This document shows positions 1 to 5,169 of a stretch of DNA of 5,625 nt, in pieces (the first letter of the stretch is position 1; every line of letters begins with the position of its first letter). Origin of the DNA: an uncultured Clostridia bacterium (lineage in GTDB: Bacteria > Bacillota > Clostridia > Oscillospirales > Oscillospiraceae); assembly GCA_946011705.1 (NCBI GenBank), contig CAMGCA010000144.1, positions 1-5,625 of the forward strand, written 5' to 3'. The notes below the pieces were generated by a model. The model searched no databases, was not told the DNA's origin, and saw only the letters and a list, made by a program, of their open reading frames with translations. Position numbers and translations under genes: made by a program.

Positions 1-1004
1 CCCCGGGGCTTGCCGACCGCATGGTTCGGGTCTGCCACGCCAGCTGCCGCTCGGCACTGGAAAAAGCGGTGCAGGAGGGACTGATCCGCATCAATCCCGC
101 CATCGGCTGCAAGCTGCCGCCCAAGAAGAGCCGGGAGATGCAGGTGCTGACCCGGGAGGAAATGCAGCGGTTTCTGATACAGGCAAGGCAGGATGGATAT
201 TACGAATTGTTCCTGCTGGAACTGGGAACGGGAATGCGGCTGGGGGAGATTCTGGCACTGCAATGGACCGACCTGAATTTCAGAACCGGGGAGCTGCGGA
301 TTGACAAATCCATGTGCTATCTCGGCGGCAAGCTGCAAATCACCGAGCCGAAAACCAAGTCCTCCATCCGTACCGTGATCCTGCCGCCCGCCCTGTTGGA
401 GGGGCTGAAGGCGGATCAGCAGACCGTGGATTCCCGCTGGATGTTCCCGTCTCCGGCGAAAGCGGACGCGCCTTTGACCCAGAATTTCGTGCGCCGGAGG
501 ATGCAGCAGACGCTGGAACGGGCGGGCTGTAAGGTGGTTCGTTTTCACGATTTGAGACACACTTTCGCGACCATGGCGCTGGAGCACGGCATGGATGTGA
601 AGACCCTGTCCACCATCATTGGTCATGTTTCCTCGGCCACTACGCTGGATATTTACTCCCACGTCACCGATCTGATGCAGCAGCAGGCGGCGGTGAAAAT
701 TGACCGTCAGATTGGGAAAACCGACACGCCCATGCCCACCGAGGAGGAAAGAGCCAACGCCCAGAGGGTGGACTTCCAGCCAACCCAACCCAAACACCGC
801 AAACCCGGCACCGGCGGCATCTACCAGTTAAATGACCATCTCTGGGAGGGCAAATACTCCCCTAGAGATGCCCACGGCAAGCGGATTTCCCGAAATGTTT
901 ACGCACATACCCGCGAGGAGTGTGAAGAAAAACTTGCTGCCGTGATCGAGGAAATGAAACAGGAAATCGCGGTGGAGAAGGAGAAATTGAAAGCAAAGGT
1001 ATGA
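1..1004 (+). CDS. Tyrosine recombinase/integrase, 5'-truncated by window edge
   Basis: Site-specific recombinase of the phage/Tn916 integrase class, which cuts and joins DNA through a covalent tyrosine intermediate to integrate or excise a mobile element. The frame is open to base 3 with no stop, and the first ATG (21) lies inside the core-binding domain, so the true start is upstream. Counting from that ATG, the catalytic set is complete: R73 (GTGMRLGE), K113, H176 and R179 (HDLRH), H202 (IIGH) and the nucleophile Y212 (IYSHV). After the catalytic domain come a polar linker (about 230-260) and an extra domain (about 262-315, GTGGIY...LWEGKYSP...GKRISRNVYA then a helix). That domain resembles the three-stranded arm-binding domain normally found at the N-terminus of such integrases. 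A charged helix ends the protein. The gene is convergent with the exonuclease. The family call is firm; the element type is not visible. Confidence 0.95.
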   Translation, partial: PGLADRMVRVCHASCRSALEKAVQEGLIRINPAIGCKLPPKKSREMQVLTREEMQRFLIQARQDGYYELFLLELGTGMRLGEILALQWTDLNFRTGELRIDKSMCYLGGKLQITEPKTKSSIRTVILPPALLEGLKADQQTVDSRWMFPSPAKADAPLTQNFVRRRMQQTLERAGCKVVRFHDLRHTFATMALEHGMDVKTLSTIIGHVSSATTLDIYSHVTDLMQQQAAVKIDRQIGKTDTPMPTEEERANAQRVDFQPTQPKHRKPGTGGIYQLNDHLWEGKYSPRDAHGKRISRNVYAHTREECEEKLAAVIEEMKQEIAVEKEKLKAKV

Positions 1005-1006
1005 AA

Positions 1007-1034
1007 TGTGGGGTGACGGTTTCGTCACCCCACA
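1007..1034. terminator. Perfect 12-bp hairpin between integrase and exonuclease
   Basis: Bases 1007-1018 pair without mismatch with 1023-1034 around a 4-base loop. The hairpin lies between the integrase stop (1002-1004) and the stop of the convergent exonuclease (1040-1042). Reading leftwards on the minus strand it is followed by a T-rich stretch (TTTCATACCTTTGCTTTC), so it best fits a terminator for the exonuclease. On the plus strand no T-run follows. Its position just after an integrase gene also makes it a candidate part of an attachment site. Confidence 0.65.
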
Positions 1035-1039
1035 GCGAT

Positions 1040-1591
1040 TCACAGCAGAATATATTCGTGGATTCCGTGCCCAAGCAGCCGGACGATTTCCAGTTCGTCC
1101 AGAGCATCAAACAGCGCATTGTGGGTTTCCCGATATGTACAATTCCCGGAAAGCATACGGAGCATGGACTCCACGCCGTAACCCCGCTTCATGCGCCCGG
1201 TGCTGTAGCAGTCGACGCAGGCGGGGATTTTGGGGTTGTGCTGGCGGTAAATCGCGATGCACATGATGTCGTACCAGTCAAAACACCGCAGCTCTGGCAG
1301 ATGATTTCGGTCAAAGCCGGCGTTGTAGGCGAATAGGGAAGTCACGTCATACCGGCACAGCCACCTGGACAAATCTGCCATGGCTTCCTCGCGGGTGCAT
1401 AGGATGGGCTTCACCGGAGTATCCAGAAACAGGGCATCATAAAACATACCGCCAACAGCGCATTCCTCGGACAGGATATGATATTTGGCGGCAACCGGCT
1501 GGAAGGTGTCCGCATCCGCAATCACGGTGCCGATGGACATAACCCGGTCTTCCCAGTTGGTTTCTGTGTCGATTACTGCAAAATAGCCCAT
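1040..1591 (-). CDS. DEDDh-family 3'-5' exonuclease (DnaQ-like)
   Basis: A 183-residue single-domain exonuclease of the RNase T/DnaQ superfamily, expected to remove nucleotides from 3' ends of DNA or RNA with two metal ions. The four acidic positions and the histidine are visible: D8 and E10 in Exo I (VIDTET), D94 in Exo II (YNAGFD), and H157 and D162 in Exo III (THNALFDA). D108 (DWYD) is a further conserved-looking acidic residue. The frame stays open 47 codons upstream, but ATG at 1591 is chosen because AAAGGAG lies 7 bases before it and the protein then begins directly with the first beta strand (MGYFAVIDTET). No polymerase, helicase or BRCT domain is attached, so the substrate (DNA repair or RNA trimming) cannot be told. 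It is divergent from the hydrolase and convergent with the integrase. Confidence 0.92.
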   Translation of the reverse strand: MGYFAVIDTETNWEDRVMSIGTVIADADTFQPVAAKYHILSEECAVGGMFYDALFLDTPVKPILCTREEAMADLSRWLCRYDVTSLFAYNAGFDRNHLPELRCFDWYDIMCIAIYRQHNPKIPACVDCYSTGRMKRGYGVESMLRMLSGNCTYRETHNALFDALDELEIVRLLGHGIHEYILL

Positions 1592-1619
1592 GTATTCTCT
1601 CCTTTGTGGTCTCGGGAAC

Positions 1620-1648
1620 AGTATACAGGAAAAGCAGCCGTGATGCAA
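1620..1648 (-). promoter_or_regulatory. Sigma-A promoter of the exonuclease gene
   Basis: On the minus strand, TTGCAT (1648-1643) and TATACT (1625-1620) are separated by exactly 17 bases, with transcription expected to start near 1613. The whole block, including CTTTTCC in the spacer, recurs at the azlC promoter (3524-3552). Confidence 0.6.
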
Positions 1649-1662
1649 GCTTTGCGATGCGG

Positions 1663-1691
1663 TAGACAAAGAAAATACTCTGTGGTATCCT
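1663..1691 (+). promoter_or_regulatory. Sigma-A promoter of the hydrolase gene
   Basis: TAGACA (1663-1668), a 17-base spacer and TATCCT (1686-1691). The predicted start near 1698 leaves a very short leader holding only the ribosome site AAAGGAGG (1702-1709). It lies 14 bases from the -35 of the divergent exonuclease promoter, so polymerase binding to the two may interfere. Confidence 0.5.
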
Positions 1692-1715
1692 ATCAGCATG
1701 GAAAGGAGGCGGCCT

Positions 1716-2450
1716 ATGAAAAAAAGGTACATAGTGGGAATCAGTCTCGTGGTGATATTGCTGGCGATGGTGATTGGCTGGGGTGTGTATGTGGGCGACT
1801 ACTACGCTGCGGAAGCCACCGCCGTCACGGCAATGGGTGGCAGCGAGAGGGTTTCCGTTCAGAAAATGGATAACATGACAGTATTCACTCCCGAAAATCC
1901 CGCAGCCGGGTTTCTGTTTTACCCCGGCGGGAAGGTGGAAGCCACTGCCTACGCACCGCTCATGCTGGCACTGGCGGAGCGGGATGTGCTCTGTGTGCTC
2001 ATTCCCATGCCCTGCAATCTGGCGGTTTTGCAGCCCGATGCGGCGGAAGGTATTCCGGAGCATTTTCCCAGGATTGAGAGCTGGTACATAGGTGGTCACT
2101 CTCTGGGCGGCAGCATGGCGGCAGGCTACGCGGCAAAACACCAAGGGAAGCTTAATGGGCTTGTGCTTTTGGCGGCGTATTCCACAGCGGATTTGACAGA
2201 TTCCGGGCTGGATGTGCTTTCGATCTATGGCTCCGAAGACGGCGTGCTGAATATGGAAAAATATGAAAGCAATCGAGGGAATCTCCCGGAGAATACAGTT
2301 GAAGTCATGATACCCGGCGGCAACCACGCGGGCTTTGGCTGCTATGGCCCGCAGAATGGGGATGGAGAGGCTGGCATTTCCGCTACCGAGCAGATACAGT
2401 ACACGGCGGAGGAAATCAAGGCTCCACGGCAAGCACCGTGGAGCCTGTGA
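1716..2450 (+). CDS. Membrane-anchored alpha/beta hydrolase
   Basis: A 244-residue serine hydrolase of the alpha/beta fold, best compared with the dienelactone hydrolase/Abhydrolase_5-like group. ATG 1716 is preferred over the in-frame ATG 1698 because AAAGGAGG sits 6 bases before it and the product then starts with a signal-anchor: MKKR followed by a hydrophobic helix at about residues 6-27. The catalytic domain should therefore lie outside the cytoplasmic membrane. The nucleophile is S129 in GGHSLGG, the acid is probably D175 (YGSEDG), and the base is H204 (GGNHAGFG). FLFYPGG (67-72) matches the strand and oxyanion region. The last residues (about 235-244) are encoded by an 11-bp inverted repeat that probably acts as the terminator. 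Substrate is unknown; esters or small peptides are possible. It is a single gene, convergent with azlD. Confidence 0.88.
   Translation: MKKRYIVGISLVVILLAMVIGWGVYVGDYYAAEATAVTAMGGSERVSVQKMDNMTVFTPENPAAGFLFYPGGKVEATAYAPLMLALAERDVLCVLIPMPCNLAVLQPDAAEGIPEHFPRIESWYIGGHSLGGSMAAGYAAKHQGKLNGLVLLAAYSTADLTDSGLDVLSIYGSEDGVLNMEKYESNRGNLPENTVEVMIPGGNHAGFGCYGPQNGDGEAGISATEQIQYTAEEIKAPRQAPWSL
2419..2446. terminator. 11-bp inverted repeat at the hydrolase/azlD junction
   Basis: Bases 2419-2429 pair perfectly with 2436-2446 around a 6-base loop. The repeat lies inside the last codons of the hydrolase (stop 2448-2450), and azlD ends 5 bases further on at 2455. Neither side has a long T-run, so termination strength is uncertain. 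The placement at a convergent junction suggests a shared bidirectional terminator. Confidence 0.55.
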
Positions 2451-2454
2451 ATTG

Positions 2455-2781
2455 TTAAAACACAAACTGCACCAGCAGCATATAACATGCCGTTCCTCCG
2501 GCAATGGACAGCAGCATTTGCCGCTTCCACAGATGCAGGAGAACCACCAGCGCAATGGAAATCAGTTCCGGCAGACCGTGACTCCCGGTGAAAAGGCTGA
2601 CGTTTTTCAGGCAGTACACAACCAGCAGCCCGAACACGGCCCCCGGCAATACACTACCCAGATAGTGTACGGCTTTTGGCGTGGGTTTCCCGGCGGGGAA
2701 GAGCAGGAAGGGAAGGAACCGGGTCAGCATGGTGCCCAGAACAATGACTGCAATGGTAAGGATTCTCTGAGTCAGCGTCAT
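2455..2781 (-). CDS. azlD: AzlD, small subunit of branched-chain amino acid exporter
   Basis: A 108-residue integral membrane protein that pairs with AzlC to export branched-chain amino acids or their analogues (azaleucine resistance in Bacillus). The length fits the family at about 100-110 residues. Hydrophobic segments lie at about 6-27, 38-60, 70-87 and 90-108. The stretch [13 protein letters not shown] followed by a short loop and [17 protein letters not shown] is typical of AzlD, including the conserved proline after the first helix. The frame is open upstream to 2946, but the start at 2781 is set by the ATGA overlap with the azlC stop and by a purine-rich AAAGGCGG before it. That overlap implies translational coupling and a fixed ratio of the two subunits. 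Confidence 0.92.
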   Translation of the reverse strand: MTLTQRILTIAVIVLGTMLTRFLPFLLFPAGKPTPKAVHYLGSVLPGAVFGLLVVYCLKNVSLFTGSHGLPELISIALVVLLHLWKRQMLLSIAGGTACYMLLVQFVF

Positions 2782-3488
2782 ATCGCGACACCGCCTTTCT
2801 CCAATACTTTTTTCAGCAGCAGCAAAACACCGAGAATTGCCGCCATGGCTGGAATCATGAACTGATCCGGACCGAATGCAATGAGACAAAGCGCCGAAAG
2901 CCCCAGCCCCAACAGAGAGCTGACATGGCTTTCCTCCTTGAGCCACTGCTCCAGAAAAATCACCACAAACATGGCGGTCATGACAAAGTCCAGACCCTCC
3001 GTGTTAAAATGAATCAGGGAGCCGAAAATGCCGCCCATGGTGGCGCCGCAGACCCAGTACAGCTGGTTGAGCAGGGTGACAAAGAACATGAAGAGACCTT
3101 TGTCCACCCCCTCCGGCACCTGTGCGGTGCAGTTGATGGAAAAGCTCTCGTCGCACATTCCGAAAATCAGGTAGATTTTTTTAAGCCCGGTGCCCCGGTA
3201 CTTGTCCAGCATGGCAATTCCATAGAACAGATGCCGGGCGTTCAGCATCAGGGTCATGGCCAGCGCCTGTACGGGATTGAAGGCTCCAAGAAGCAGATTG
3301 ACGGCCACGAATTCCATGGAACCGGCGAAGATCGTCATGCTCATGAGCATGGGATACCAGAAGGAAAAGCCGGACACATTCATGTAAATGCCGTAGGTCA
3401 TCCCCAGAAAGGTAAACCCGGCAAAAATGGGGATGGTATAGGGAAAGGCCGCCTTCAGGGCGGTCAGGTACTTATTGTTCTGGGACAC
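2778..3488 (-). CDS. azlC: AzlC, large subunit of branched-chain amino acid exporter
   Basis: A 236-residue permease of the AzlC/YgaZ family, the main subunit of the AzlCD exporter. Family signatures are visible: [18 protein letters not shown] at the N-terminus, FAGSMEF (54-60), LNARHLFYG (82-90), CDESF (112-116), [13 protein letters not shown] (141-153) and a C-terminal membrane pair ending near residue 225. The start is GTG at 3488, with GGAGG 8 bases before it. An ATG four bases upstream is in another frame and opens only a 6-codon ORF (3492-3472), so it cannot start this gene. The next in-frame ATG would remove the conserved first helix. It is first in the azlC-azlD operon, transcribed from the promoter at 3524-3552. 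No regulator such as an Lrp-type AzlB is encoded beside it in this window. Confidence 0.94.
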   Translation of the reverse strand: MSQNNKYLTALKAAFPYTIPIFAGFTFLGMTYGIYMNVSGFSFWYPMLMSMTIFAGSMEFVAVNLLLGAFNPVQALAMTLMLNARHLFYGIAMLDKYRGTGLKKIYLIFGMCDESFSINCTAQVPEGVDKGLFMFFVTLLNQLYWVCGATMGGIFGSLIHFNTEGLDFVMTAMFVVIFLEQWLKEESHVSSLLGLGLSALCLIAFGPDQFMIPAMAAILGVLLLLKKVLEKGGVAI

Positions 3489-3523
3489 GCATTGATCCTC
3501 CGGGGAAAAATGTATTTTCAGAC

Positions 3524-3552
3524 AGTATAGCGGAAAAGAGTCGGAAATGCAA
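3524..3552 (-). promoter_or_regulatory. Sigma-A promoter of azlCD
   Basis: On the minus strand, TTGCAT (3552-3547), a 17-base spacer and TATACT (3529-3524), with a start expected near 3517 and a leader of about 30 bases. The core matches the exonuclease promoter at 1620-1648: same -35, same -10, same spacer length, and CTTTTCC at the same spacer position. Confidence 0.6.
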
Positions 3553-3562
3553 GGTTTAATGC

Positions 3563-3591
3563 TTTACAATGATGGCTTTTGGGAGTATCAT
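3563..3591 (+). promoter_or_regulatory. Sigma-A promoter of the flavin-protein operon
   Basis: TTTACA (3563-3568), a 17-base spacer and TATCAT (3586-3591), with a start near 3598 and a leader of about 26 bases. It is back-to-back with the azlC promoter; the two -35 boxes are only 10 bases apart. Confidence 0.6.
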
Positions 3592-3623
3592 GGAAAAGAA
3601 ATCATTGAAACGGAGGAAACACA

Positions 3624-4016
3624 ATGGAACGTGTATGCAACTTTCTGAAGGATGCGGGAACCTACTATCTGGCAACCGTGGAGGGCGACCAGCCCCGGGT
3701 CCGTCCATTTGGCACCGCCCACATTTTTGAGGGCAGACTGTACATCCAGACCGGCAAGGTGAAGCCCGTTTCCAAGCAGCTGATGGCCAACCCTAAGGCC
3801 GAGATCTGCGCCTTCCACAACGGCACATGGGTGCGCGTTGCAGGCGAGCTGGTGGAGGATGACCGTGTGGAAGCCCGGAAATCCATGCTGGATGCCTATC
3901 CCAGTCTGCGGAAAATGTACGACGAAAACGACGGCAATACCCAGGTATTCTACTTCAAAAATGCCACCGCAACCTTCTCCTCTTTTACCTCCGCACCCGA
4001 AACCATAGAATTCTGA
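3624..4016 (+). CDS. Pyridoxamine 5'-phosphate oxidase-like flavin-binding protein
   Basis: A 130-residue split-barrel protein of the PNPOx-like superfamily, whose small members bind FMN, F420 or heme as dimers. Visible family traits are the opening FLKDAGTYYLATVEGDQPRVRPFG (residues 7-30, with the strand-turn-strand and R25/R27 that contact the cofactor phosphate), LYIQTGKVKPVSKQLMANP (39-57), ICAFHNGTWVRVAGEL (61-76) and a helix followed by VFYFKNATATF (108-118). The ribosome site GGAGG lies 7 bases before the ATG. True PdxH enzymes are larger, at about 200 residues, so this is not assigned to vitamin B6 synthesis. Such small clostridial paralogues are usually annotated as flavin-dependent reductases of unknown substrate. 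It is the first gene of an operon with the 71-residue protein. Confidence 0.9.
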   Translation: MERVCNFLKDAGTYYLATVEGDQPRVRPFGTAHIFEGRLYIQTGKVKPVSKQLMANPKAEICAFHNGTWVRVAGELVEDDRVEARKSMLDAYPSLRKMYDENDGNTQVFYFKNATATFSSFTSAPETIEF

Positions 4017-4027
4017 GTGGAGATCAT

Positions 4028-4243
4028 ATGTTTAGAAGGAAAACGAAAAAGTGCTCCTATGACCGGGAGAATCTGAAGCCGGTGATCCGCTCGAGTATCT
4101 GCACCGGAGAGCAGGTGGCTGGGTTCAAGAATATCCAAACGGGGAAATTCAGCGCTGTTCTGCTCATCCGCAATGGCGGCGATCTGCAGGAATTTCTGGA
4201 GACTTATGATATTTCCGAGACGGATGTTGCGACGGAATATTAG
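4028..4243 (+). CDS. Conserved small clostridial protein, function unknown
   Basis: A 71-residue cytoplasmic protein starting 11 bases after the flavin-protein stop, with GGAG 5 bases before the ATG, so it is probably co-transcribed. It has a basic N-terminus (MFRRKTKK), then the segment ENLKPVIRSSICTGEQVAGF (14-33), a strand-like FSAVLLIRNGGDL and an acidic C-terminal helix. I recognise this layout from small proteins common in gut Clostridia, sometimes mislabelled in databases as an aspartate dehydrogenase. It is far too short for an enzyme of that kind and has no nucleotide-binding glycine motif. Pairing with a PNPOx-like protein may mean a shared function, but that is inference. Confidence 0.8.
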   Translation: MFRRKTKKCSYDRENLKPVIRSSICTGEQVAGFKNIQTGKFSAVLLIRNGGDLQEFLETYDISETDVATEY

Positions 4244-4257
4244 ACGCAATTTTTTTG
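4226..4257 (+). terminator. Weak terminator after the 71-residue gene
   Basis: TTGCG (4227-4231) can pair with CGCAA (4245-4249) around a 13-base loop, followed by a run of seven T (4250-4256). The stem is short, but the T-run is good. It spans the stop codon of the gene. Confidence 0.4.
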
Positions 4258-4286
4258 AATAACACCCGTTTTATTGGACCTATGAT
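4255..4286 (+). promoter_or_regulatory. Possible promoter for the riboswitch transcript
   Basis: A good -10 (TATGAT, 4281-4286) has a TTGAAT upstream (4255-4260), but the spacing is 20 bases, longer than usual. If used, transcription would start near 4293, about 50 bases before the aptamer. Confidence 0.3.
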
Positions 4287-4297
4287 CTGCTAGACTT

Positions 4298-4326
4298 GGG
4301 TCAACGGGGTCAACGAGGGAAACCTC
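4298..4326 (+). repeat. Tandem 9-mer and GAAA-loop hairpin upstream of the aptamer
   Basis: GGGTCAACG occurs twice in direct succession (4298-4306 and 4307-4315). It is followed by a small hairpin, GAGG (4315-4318) with CCTC (4323-4326), closed by a GAAA tetraloop. The role is unknown; it lies in the leader between the possible promoter and the riboswitch. Confidence 0.5.
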
Positions 4327-4341
4327 ACCAATTTCATACCT

Positions 4342-4425
4342 GCCTATAAAGAGTGCGCGAGAGACAAGCTCTATGACCGCACAGCAACCGCCGAAAGGTA
4401 TGGTGCTAAAGCTTGAACGATGGGC
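4342..4425 (+). ncRNA. SAM-I-clan (S-box-like) riboswitch aptamer lacking P4
   Basis: The core follows the S-box order: AAGAG (4349-4353), kink-turn arm with TATGA (4372-4376), CAGCAACC (4382-4389) and GGTGCTAAA (4402-4410). Helices: P1 4342-4347 with 4420-4425 (one GU); P2a 4353-4357 with 4378-4382; P2b 4360-4363 with 4369-4372; P3 4388-4392 with 4397-4403, GAAA loop and a two-base bulge. Loop bases CAAG (4365-4368) can pair with CTTG (4412-4415), the place and geometry of the S-box pseudoknot (CUGG with CCAG in Bacillus yitJ). By alignment from memory to the Thermoanaerobacter crystal aptamer, the SAM-contacting U7, G11, A45, U57, G58 and U88 fall on T4347, G4351, A4386, T4404, G4405 and T4421, all retained. 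The P4 hairpin is absent (only 4416-4418 lie between pseudoknot and P1), recalling SAM-IV or SAM-I/IV types. The pair C8-G86 is A4348/G4419. Confidence 0.85.
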
Positions 4426-4434
4426 CAACAAAGC

Positions 4435-4470
4435 AGCCCGTCTGACGATGGGCTTCTTTCGTGCTCTTTT
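4435..4470 (+). terminator. Riboswitch expression platform: terminator competing with an antiterminator
   Basis: The terminator stem joins 4435-4442 with 4447-4454 over a 4-base loop and is followed by a pyrimidine-rich tail (TTCTTTCGTGCTCTTTT). The sequence CGATGGGC occurs twice, at 4418-4425 and 4446-4453. The first copy holds the 3' strand of P1 and can instead pair with 4436-4442, forming a 7-bp antiterminator over 4419-4442. With ligand, P1 forms and the terminator is free (off); without ligand, the antiterminator forms (on). This is standard S-box logic. Confidence 0.8.
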
Positions 4471-4497
4471 AGGAATCGATTAAGGAGGGCACTTTCT

Positions 4498-4809
4498 ATG
4501 CGCCAATTAAATGAACTGTTCGAGAAACATGACCGGGTCTGGTTTTCTCTTCCCGATGAGGAGAACCGGGCACAATTCCTGAAAGCTGTTACAGCATATG
4601 ACCCGGACAGCACAGCCGAACTCAGCCAAATCGGATACCACATGGCTTATGGTACGGATCGCCAGCTTCGCTACGTTTCGTGGCTGGTATGGACGCAGAC
4701 CTTTGATCAGATGGACAAGCCTGTGAGGGTGGATTACCGGAAGTACCGGCAGGGTGTGGAGGATTTTTATATCACCAATCCGGATTCCACATTTGTCGGG
4801 TGGAAATGA
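4498..4809 (+). CDS. Unrecognised 103-residue protein under the riboswitch
   Basis: I do not recognise this family. The start is ATG 4498, with AAGGAGGG (4483-4490) 7 bases before it; the frame is open further upstream but runs through the terminator, so the longer form is rejected. The product is soluble, has no signal peptide or membrane helix, and is rich in aromatics (W15, W63, W65, W102 and several Y and F). A predicted helix at the N-terminus (QLNELFEKH) is followed by a strand-like RVWFSLP, then ENRAQFLKAVTAYDP, and an alternating strand pattern around QLRYVSWLVWTQTF and PVRVDYRKYRQGVEDFY. No metal or nucleotide motif is visible. Its position directly after a SAM-type aptamer and terminator implies expression when SAM is low. 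A link to sulfur amino acid or methyl metabolism is therefore possible but not shown by the protein. Confidence 0.75.
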   Translation: MRQLNELFEKHDRVWFSLPDEENRAQFLKAVTAYDPDSTAELSQIGYHMAYGTDRQLRYVSWLVWTQTFDQMDKPVRVDYRKYRQGVEDFYITNPDSTFVGWK

Positions 4810-4838
4810 GTCAGTTTGCGGGATTTTCTATCGCCAAA

Positions 4839-4869
4839 GCCGCCAGTTTTCATCACGAAAACTGGCGGC
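4839..4869. terminator. 13-bp perfect hairpin between convergent genes
   Basis: Bases 4839-4851 pair with 4857-4869 without mismatch around a 5-base loop. It lies between the stop of the 103-residue gene (4809) and that of the DUF3892 gene (4876). It is read in both directions. Only a short T stretch follows on the minus strand (TTTGGCG) and none on the plus strand, but four T-A pairs in the stem weaken its apical half. Confidence 0.65.
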
Positions 4870-4875
4870 CTAAGC

Positions 4876-5169
4876 TTACATCTTTTGCTCCGGGGAAACA
4901 GAGGGCAGATTTCCCAGATTGTTATTTTCGGTGCCATCGGGTATGGATTTCAGATATTCCGTATCTCCCCGGTGGGCAATTCCAACACCCTTAATCTGCC
5001 CTTGTTTTGCCATGGAGACGGCTTCGGGTTTGGAAACGAAGGATTCGTCGGACAGTTTGTATCCTGTGATCCTGCCGCCCTCCTTCACAAGCCCGACGAT
5101 GTGCTTGGCGTTGGGGCCGGCTTGCGGAATTTGATCCAATGTCTGCTTCGCAAGTTCCTGTCCATCCAT
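4876..5169 (-). CDS. DUF3892 domain protein
   Basis: A 97-residue protein matching the DUF3892 family, small bacterial proteins of unknown function. The diagnostic part is HIVGLVKEGGRITGYKLSD (23-41), then SKPEAVSMAKQGQIKGVGIA (46-65) and EYLKSIPDG...NNLGNLP (71-89). Two ATGs are possible, at 5175 and 5169. AAAGGAG (5184-5178) lies 2 bases from the first and 8 from the second, so 5169 is chosen. The frame continues open to 5394 and includes an ATG at 5280 that would add a hydrophobic helix (LFLFIAVQFFTAAGIFLYA). That start has only a distant GAGG, and the added stretch overlaps the ABC-F promoter region, so the extension is thought less likely. No clear promoter was found; GATAAT at 5202-5197 is a possible -10 without a good -35. 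Confidence 0.85.
   Translation of the reverse strand: MDGQELAKQTLDQIPQAGPNAKHIVGLVKEGGRITGYKLSDESFVSKPEAVSMAKQGQIKGVGIAHRGDTEYLKSIPDGTENNNLGNLPSVSPEQKM

Noticed and set aside
1437..2555. 372-codon open frame on the minus strand
   Set aside because: It runs antisense through the hydrolase and the start of the exonuclease, is rich in Cys, His and Arg with no domain pattern, and has no ribosome site. The two overlapped genes show clear catalytic motifs.
2335..2865. 176-codon open frame on the plus strand
   Set aside because: It overlaps the hydrolase end and is antisense to azlD; its composition is that of a shadow frame.
2925..3530. 201-codon open frame on the plus strand
   Set aside because: It is the antisense shadow of azlC, with an His/Gly/Gln-rich low-complexity translation, no ribosome site and no recognisable fold.
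4378..4425. Cyclic-di-GMP-I (GEMM) riboswitch reading of the leader
   Set aside because: GCACAG, CAACC and a GAAA loop recall GEMM, but the second GEMM helix and receptor are absent, whereas P1, kink-turn arm, pseudoknot and GGTGCTAAA all fit the SAM-I clan.
4420..4497. 26-codon upstream extension of the 103-residue protein
   Set aside because: The extension is translated terminator and antiterminator sequence; a strong ribosome site places the start at 4498.
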